Assembly (NCBI GenBank): GCA_947626725.1
Contig: CANQTI010000085.1
Span: 1-8,143 of the forward strand
DNA from: an uncultured Eisenbergiella sp.
Lineage (GTDB): Bacteria > Bacillota > Clostridia > Lachnospirales > Lachnospiraceae
Direction of reading: 5' to 3'
DNA: 8,143 bases
Part shown: positions 1 to 4,725 of the stretch, in pieces
Layout: every line of letters begins with the position of its first letter
How positions within the stretch are numbered: position 1 is the stretch's first letter
Translations under genes and position numbers: made by a program
The notes under the pieces: generated by a model
The model's database searches: none
Seen by the model: the letters and a program-made list of their open reading frames with translations, nothing else
What the model was told of the DNA's origin: nothing

Positions 1-747
1 AACTTCGATTTCCGCAAAATGCTGGAAGAGCACATTTCCAGCGGCGCGGACGTCAGCGTCGCCTACAAGAAAGAAGAAATCCCCGCGGGCTTCAAGAATA
101 TCGAAGTCGGCAGGAGCGATCTGTATTATACCCTGTCCATCGACAACGGCAGAGTGAACCGGATCTTCATCAACGCTCCCGAGCCCGGCCCGCAGAATTT
201 CTCCATGAACATCTATATCATGGACCGCAAATTCCTGATGGAGCAGGTGAAAGGTGCCTATGCCCGCGGCTATGTCTATTTCGAGCGTGACATCCTCGCC
301 CCCAGGCTGGAAAAGCTGCATGTGCATGCCTATGAGTTCACCGGCTATACCGCCCGGATCAGCGATATGAAGAGCTACTTTGACGAGAACATGAAACTCT
401 TAGACGACGAGAACCTGGACGGCCTATTCTCCCCCAGCCCGGTCTACACCAAGATCCGTGACGACAACCCGACCCGCTACATCAACGGCGCCACCGCCAA
501 GAACGTCATGGTGGCTGACGGCTGCGTGATCGAGGGCGATATCGAGAACTGTGTGCTGTTCCGCGGCGTGAAGGTGGGCAAAGGTGCGAAGGTGAAGAAC
601 TGCGTGCTGATGCAGGATACCGTCATCGAGGACGGAGCTGAGGTCGAATATCTCATCACCGACAAGAACGTCACCATCACTGCCGGTAAATCCATGAAGG
701 GCGCGGACACCCATCCGGTGTATGTCGCCAAGTATCAGGTAGTTTAA
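1..747 (+). CDS. glgD: Glucose-1-phosphate adenylyltransferase subunit GlgD, C-terminal part (5' end outside window)
   Basis: The frame is open from base 1, so the gene begins outside the window; 248 codons are visible of a family length of roughly 370, ending in TAA. The first ~145 visible residues are the end of the nucleotidyltransferase-like domain. From about residue 147 (PVYTKIRDDNPTRY) the protein becomes a left-handed beta-helix with hexapeptide-like repeats (VMVADGCVIEGDIENCVLF, VKVGKGAKVKNCVLMQDTVIEDGAEV), the GlgC/GlgD C-terminal fold. The phrase ADGCVIEGDIENCVLFRGVKVGKGAKVKN is typical of GlgD. In Firmicutes GlgD pairs with catalytic GlgC to make ADP-glucose for glycogen synthesis in the cytoplasm and is regarded as a regulatory or stimulating subunit. 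glgC would be expected just upstream, outside the window. The catalytic N-terminus is not visible, so GlgC cannot be excluded strictly, but wording of the beta-helix favours GlgD. Confidence 0.93.
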   Translation, partial: NFDFRKMLEEHISSGADVSVAYKKEEIPAGFKNIEVGRSDLYYTLSIDNGRVNRIFINAPEPGPQNFSMNIYIMDRKFLMEQVKGAYARGYVYFERDILAPRLEKLHVHAYEFTGYTARISDMKSYFDENMKLLDDENLDGLFSPSPVYTKIRDDNPTRYINGATAKNVMVADGCVIEGDIENCVLFRGVKVGKGAKVKNCVLMQDTVIEDGAEVEYLITDKNVTITAGKSMKGADTHPVYVAKYQVV

Positions 748-806
748 ATCCTTATTCGGATCTACACGAAAAACACATTCCGGGTGTACATTCCTTTTAT
801 CTCTGC

Positions 807-842
807 AAAAAACGGGCCGTTTCTTCCGCGGCCCGTTTTTTT
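807..842 (+). terminator. Rho-independent terminator of glgD, probably bidirectional
   Basis: A 7-bp GC stem, CGGGCCG (813-819) with CGGCCCG (829-835), encloses a 9-base loop. It is flanked by six A (807-812) and seven T (836-842), which extend the stem and supply the U-tract. It lies 59 bases after the glgD stop. Because A and T runs flank both sides, it would also terminate leftward transcripts arriving from the intergenic region or from the convergent operon. Confidence 0.93.
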
Positions 843-978
843 GCTTTCCTGGCTTTTCTCTTCTGATCTTTGCATTCTCATTCTCTGTGGATCCGATCGA
901 GAGCGCATACAAAAATTTTTTTACTTTTTGAATATCTTTTTTGCGTTGTAACGGGATATAATAATGGGAGTATTTTAA

Positions 979-994
979 CAAAATTATAATTTTG
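979..994. repeat. 16-base perfect palindrome CAAAATTATAATTTTG
   Basis: The sequence equals its own reverse complement. It is extended outward by AGTAT (969-973) and ATACT (995-999), with a 5-base bulge on the left, giving an imperfect 31-base dyad. It contains TATAAT on each strand. On the - strand this TATAAT (988-983) sits 17 bases from TTGCGG (1011-1006), a mediocre promoter geometry pointing toward the terminator at 807-842. An operator, a promoter or simply AT-rich dyad symmetry are all possible. Confidence 0.5.
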
Positions 995-1035
995 ATACTT
1001 CGCAGCCGCAATCTCCGGCCGCAAAATATTCTTCC

Positions 1036-1076
1036 GGGTCCCTGATACGGCCATTTCCCAACTGCATCAGGGACCC
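1036..1076. repeat. 11-bp perfect inverted repeat, terminator-like hairpin
   Basis: GGGTCCCTGAT (1036-1046) pairs perfectly with ATCAGGGACCC (1066-1076) around a 19-base loop, a stable stem in RNA from either strand. It lies about 127 bases beyond the acyltransferase stop, so on the - strand it could mark the 3' end of that operon. Neither side has a strong T-run: the + strand continues with the pyrimidine-rich ATTCTCTTATTCTCC, the - strand with GGAAGAATATTTT. It is therefore not a canonical terminator, and a structured small RNA or 3' processing barrier is an alternative. Confidence 0.55.
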
Positions 1077-1202
1077 ATTCTCTTATTCTCCTTCCGTTCT
1101 CCAGGCCCTGTGACACCGCACAGTGTCCGCAAGAAAACAGATCTGTACTTTTGCGGCAATATAAAAGCGTCTTGTTAAAAGATCATGTGCTGCGTTCCCC
1201 TG

Positions 1203-2426
1203 TTACCCCTTTACAAGTTTTTTCACGCCAGGTATTCGCTCCAGAACAATCGTCAGCAAAAACGCCGGGACCATCAGCATGATATTTTTCAAGAGATTGG
1301 TCCAAACTCCGAAAGAAATTCCCCTGGTCATAAACCAGGCGGCCAGCGGGTTCACCAGAATCCATCCCATCAGCCAGTGAATATAAAAAATTCCCAGCGT
1401 CCGGCTTGCCAGGGCCTCCACCGCCGCGGACAGCCATTTCGTCCGGATCCTCAGATCCTGACAGGCCAAAAATAATCCCGACGCCATCAAAATCACCGGA
1501 ATATGCCGATAACCTTCCTGCAGCAAATAGCCATCCCACTCCGGCCGACCGCTCAGATACCATTTCACGCCCCAAAGCGAAAGGAGACCTGCCGCCAACA
1601 TACCGCCTCCCATAAGTCGCCGTCTCTTACGGTCCGGTTTCCGGAAATACTTTCCGGCCAATCCAATTCCTCCGTCATTCAGCAGTGCTCCCAGCAAAAA
1701 GAATCCCAGCATGTTCCCGTATTTCCCAAAAGGCTGGAAAGCTGCCAGACTCTGAAAAGACAGACCGAAAGGGATCCCGATATCGCGCAGCATATCGCCC
1801 AGGATCTCCAAACTGTATAATCCGTTTGTACACAGCAGCCCTGCGGCGGCAAAAAAGCAAAGCAGCATCTGGCTCTTCCGGCTGCCGGGGCCGTTCTGCC
1901 ATTCCTGTTTCGCTTTCCCCGACATAAGATCCGAATCGGATGGCCCGTGATCCGCTTTTGCTTCGTCCCCCGGACAGGATCGCCTGCAGCGCACATCTGC
2001 CGCATCATACGCCATCCGAAACACAGGATAGACCAGATACACCGCCAGCAGCGCTTCGATGAACCAAAGATGCCCATTGATGATTTCCGGCAGTTCTCCG
2101 AACAAAAACAAATACGTGAGGATCTTCCATATACCGGAAGTCACCGTTGTCCCCGTCGCAGGCGGGATCACCAACAAGTAAACAGCCTTCCAGACTGTGA
2201 ACACACAATAAATGCCGACCGTCTTTCGTATATGTTTTTTCCAGTGAAAAGGCCGAGAAAAAAGCAGCGCGCCGTTTACCATAAAAAACACAGGAACCGC
2301 CATCCAGCAGGCGGACATCCACAGATTGGCTGACACCGATTCCGGAAGCAAAACGAAATGGCAGAACACTACCAAAAAAATAGCGATAGCCTTCAAAATA
2401 TCCAGATATTGCACTCGCCCGCCCAT
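1203..2426 (-). CDS. Acyltransferase-3 family membrane protein
   Basis: This 407-residue protein fits the integral-membrane acyltransferase-3 (OafA/WecH/NodX-like) family, whose members transfer acetyl or other acyl groups to sugars of surface polymers or lipids. Visible marks are the N-terminal YLDILKAIAIFLVVFCHF with the conserved His at residue 23, GHLWFIEALLAVY at 118-130, and the C-terminal ASRTLGIFYIHWLMGW at 340-355, with about ten hydrophobic segments between. A hydrophilic, Cys/Ser/Asp/Lys-rich loop at about 141-185 interrupts the membrane segments. The ATG start is supported by AAGGGAGG (2438-2431) four bases upstream. It is the last gene of the leftward run, 99 bases after the MATE gene. 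The acceptor substrate cannot be told from sequence. The family call is firm; the O-acetylation role is family knowledge. Confidence 0.88.
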   Translation of the reverse strand: MGGRVQYLDILKAIAIFLVVFCHFVLLPESVSANLWMSACWMAVPVFFMVNGALLFSRPFHWKKHIRKTVGIYCVFTVWKAVYLLVIPPATGTTVTSGIWKILTYLFLFGELPEIINGHLWFIEALLAVYLVYPVFRMAYDAADVRCRRSCPGDEAKADHGPSDSDLMSGKAKQEWQNGPGSRKSQMLLCFFAAAGLLCTNGLYSLEILGDMLRDIGIPFGLSFQSLAAFQPFGKYGNMLGFFLLGALLNDGGIGLAGKYFRKPDRKRRRLMGGGMLAAGLLSLWGVKWYLSGRPEWDGYLLQEGYRHIPVILMASGLFLACQDLRIRTKWLSAAVEALASRTLGIFYIHWLMGWILVNPLAAWFMTRGISFGVWTNLLKNIMLMVPAFLLTIVLERIPGVKKLVKG

Positions 2427-2525
2427 GCTGCCTCCCTTCCGGCCTTATTTCACCGTTTCTCTCTATAAGCCCCGCTCTTTTGTCCTATCCGAGTTCTTCC
2501 GCACGCGCCGTTCCCGCAAGATCCC

Positions 2526-3881
2526 TCACTCTTCCGAACGCACTGTCCCTGTTTTTCTCCGTGCGCTGAAAATCACATAGGCCAGCGTATATACCGCCAT
2601 GAATCCGGAAACAGCGGGCGCGATACAGCCTATAACGAACAGATTATCCGGGCAGTAGGTATATGCCAGATGAATCAGCGGCATACGCAGTATCAACGCG
2701 CCGAAACAGCAGCTGACCATAGTGAATACCGTTTGAGATCGACCGTTTAAAAAACCGTTCAGCGTGAACACAAAAGCCACCGCAAGATAATCATAACTGC
2801 AGGATCTGAAGAACGGGATACCTGCCGCCACGATCTGCGCATCCCGGTCAAAAATACCGATCATGCTTTCCGGAGAAAACTGCGCCCAGGCCCAAAAACA
2901 GGCGGACGCCAAAAACGCAAAGCTCACGCCCGCTGCCAATGACTGCAGCGCCCGTTTCGGTTTCCCGGCCCCATAATTCTGCGCCGTGATGGCCGCCAGA
3001 GCACTGGCGATGGAATTGGCCGGCAGCATGGCAAACACATCGTATTTGCTGGCAATCCCCACTGCAGCCGCCGCATGTACGCCCAACCGGTTGGTCACGG
3101 AAGTCAGGTACAAAAAAGAAAGACGCACCATACATTCCTGCAGAGAAATCGGAATCCCCACAAAAGCGAGTTCTTTCGCCAGTTCTTTATCGATTCGAAA
3201 ATTAGACAACCGAAATGTAAAAATAAATTTTTTGCGGTTTAAATACAATACCGCGCAAATCATGCTGATTCCCTGAGAAAAAACAGTGGCCAACGCGGTT
3301 CCAGACACATCCATATGGAAGAAACCCACCAGAACAACATCTCCCACAATATTGAGCACACAAGACAGCGCCACAAAATACATAGGGCGTCTGGAATCCC
3401 CATATCCCCTGAGAATCGCACTGATCGCATTATAACCGCAGATAAAAAAAATACCGCAGAAGCAGATGGTCACATACTGTTTCGCACCCGCCATACTTTC
3501 TGCGGGCGTTTGCAGCGCAATCAAAATCGGATCCGCACACAGCAGCATTACAAAGGTAAGAAGAACGGAAATAGCGGCAAACAGCGTCAATGTTGTCCCG
3601 ATGGCACGTTTTGTTTCCTCTTCCTTCCGCATGCCAGTATATTTTCCCACCAGAATCGTTCCGCCCAACGTCAGGCCGGACACCATACTGGTGATGATCT
3701 GTGTGACCTGCGTTCCTGTGGAAACTGCCGCTACGCTTTCCGGCGCACAGTACCGTCCGATCACCATCAGATCCACCGCACCGTAAAGAGCCTGAATCAC
3801 ATTGGCAATCAGAAAAGGAACGGAAAAAGACAAAAGGACATGAAATACATTTCCTTCCGTCAGCAAATGTTCTTTTTTCAT
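2526..3881 (-). CDS. MATE family efflux transporter
   Basis: The 451-residue product has the usual MATE length and about 12 hydrophobic segments in two halves. Family marks include FSVPFLIANVIQALYGAVDLMVIGR (18-43), AISAILRGYGDSRRPMYF (152-169) closing the first half, and the second-half sequence ASALAAITAQNYGAGKPKRA (292-311). MATE proteins are cation-coupled inner-membrane antiporters exporting drugs, cationic compounds or metabolites; the substrate here is unknown. The start is well supported by GAGGAG (3892-3887) five bases before the ATG. It lies 54 bases downstream of the MBL gene and 99 bases upstream of the acyltransferase gene, all on the - strand. The 54-base spacer contains a TTTTTCC/GGAAAAA dyad (3908-3914, 3928-3934) without a T-tail, so it is probably not a true terminator. 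Confidence 0.93.
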   Translation of the reverse strand: MKKEHLLTEGNVFHVLLSFSVPFLIANVIQALYGAVDLMVIGRYCAPESVAAVSTGTQVTQIITSMVSGLTLGGTILVGKYTGMRKEEETKRAIGTTLTLFAAISVLLTFVMLLCADPILIALQTPAESMAGAKQYVTICFCGIFFICGYNAISAILRGYGDSRRPMYFVALSCVLNIVGDVVLVGFFHMDVSGTALATVFSQGISMICAVLYLNRKKFIFTFRLSNFRIDKELAKELAFVGIPISLQECMVRLSFLYLTSVTNRLGVHAAAAVGIASKYDVFAMLPANSIASALAAITAQNYGAGKPKRALQSLAAGVSFAFLASACFWAWAQFSPESMIGIFDRDAQIVAAGIPFFRSCSYDYLAVAFVFTLNGFLNGRSQTVFTMVSCCFGALILRMPLIHLAYTYCPDNLFVIGCIAPAVSGFMAVYTLAYVIFSARRKTGTVRSEE

Positions 3882-3935
3882 AAAAACTCCTCATAATTCC
3901 ACAGCGCTTTTTCCAGGAAAGCTGCCGGGAAAAAC

Positions 3936-4721
3936 TTATCTCAGCGTGACTGTCTTTCCCGCCGTCGGCCGGACCACCCGAAGTTCCGGCGCCCGCTCTT
4001 TTAAAAATCCGTACAGTCTCCTGGTGTCCACACTTCTTGACACAGGCGGAAACGCATCGTCAAAATGATCCAGCATTACCCGGGCAGGCTGCAGCCGCTC
4101 TATAACCTTCCACGCCTCTTCCTCCAGATTCGGGCATCCCTGGTACGGGAGAATCAAAAGATCCACCCCCGTGGGATAGTCCACGTTTTCCCGAAGGCCA
4201 AGGCTTCCCAGGATCAAAACAGTCCTGTTCTCCGCGCGCAGTTCGTACAGATAAGTCTGTCCTTTTTCCGGGAAGCGCCGATTGAGCCATAAAAGGGCCA
4301 GCGTGTTGCGCACATAGCGCAGATTCCGGGGGGAAACCAACGCAGCCATCGTCATTTTAGGGCCTGGCACCGCATGCTTTCCTTCCCATACACGGACGGT
4401 GACGCCGCCAATCCGTATCTCATCCCCCGGCTTGATTTCCACCACGTTTCCGGTATTCTCCACCAGGCCGGAAAGTGTCGCGCCTGCCACACTGCCGCAG
4501 TAGACCGTAGCTTCCGCCGTTTCCGAATTCAAAAACTCCGGAACATCCATCAGATGATCCAGATGTCCGTGAGTGATAAAAATGAGTTCATCCTCTTCAA
4601 AATCGGCAAAACAGTTAGGATTTTCCCCACCTTTCAGCTGTACGAAGGGATCAAACAGAATCCTCTCTCCCGCCGCTTCGATCCGTATACTCGCCGTTCC
4701 AAGCCATGTGATCTGTATCAT
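3936..4721 (-). CDS. MBL-fold metal-dependent hydrolase, UPF0173/UlaG-like
   Basis: This 261-residue protein has the metallo-beta-lactamase fold: an opening MIQITWLGTASIRIEA strand pair, then the metal motif THGHLDH with H51, H53, D55 and H56, a later His in EGKHAVPG (H116) and a C-terminal His in LDHFDDAFPP (H219). The overall order matches the UPF0173/UlaG-like branch, which hydrolyses phosphodiester or lactone type bonds; the substrate is unknown. The position where that branch normally shows GDTGL reads GSLGL (172-176), so the metal-bridging Asp appears to be Ser173. I chose the ATG at 4721 rather than 4763: it begins exactly at the fold, has AGGAG (4736-4732) ten bases upstream and follows the helicase stop by 4 bases. 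The longer form would overlap the helicase and add 14 residues unlike the family. The tight spacing implies co-transcription and likely translational coupling with the helicase. Confidence 0.85.
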   Translation of the reverse strand: MIQITWLGTASIRIEAAGERILFDPFVQLKGGENPNCFADFEEDELIFITHGHLDHLMDVPEFLNSETAEATVYCGSVAGATLSGLVENTGNVVEIKPGDEIRIGGVTVRVWEGKHAVPGPKMTMAALVSPRNLRYVRNTLALLWLNRRFPEKGQTYLYELRAENRTVLILGSLGLRENVDYPTGVDLLILPYQGCPNLEEEAWKVIERLQPARVMLDHFDDAFPPVSRSVDTRRLYGFLKERAPELRVVRPTAGKTVTLR

Positions 4722-4725
4722 ATCT

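Larger units (their letters stand above)
843..1202. other. Convergent intergenic region with palindromes, no convincing gene
   Basis: This stretch lies between the terminator of glgD and the stop codon of the convergent acyltransferase gene. Bases ~900-1000 are strongly AT-rich compared with the rest of the window. No open frame has both a ribosome binding site and plausible protein composition: the short ATG starts at 965 (+) and at ~1079 (-) stop after a few codons or are shadows. The region holds a 16-base palindrome, an 11-bp perfect inverted repeat, and weaker nested repeats at 1112-1127 (GACAC/GTGTC) and 1127-1156 (CCGCAA/TTGCGG around the palindrome ACAGATCTGT). The structure suggests terminators or a small RNA, but no known RNA family was recognised. 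Confidence 0.6.

Noticed and set aside
424..1116. 230-codon open frame on the - strand
   Set aside because: It runs antisense to glgD and through the terminator and AT-rich region; the translation is low-quality and unlike any protein family.
3908..3934. TTTTTCC/GGAAAAA dyad between the MBL and MATE genes as a terminator
   Set aside because: The stem is AT-rich with a 13-base loop and no T-run follows it on the - strand.
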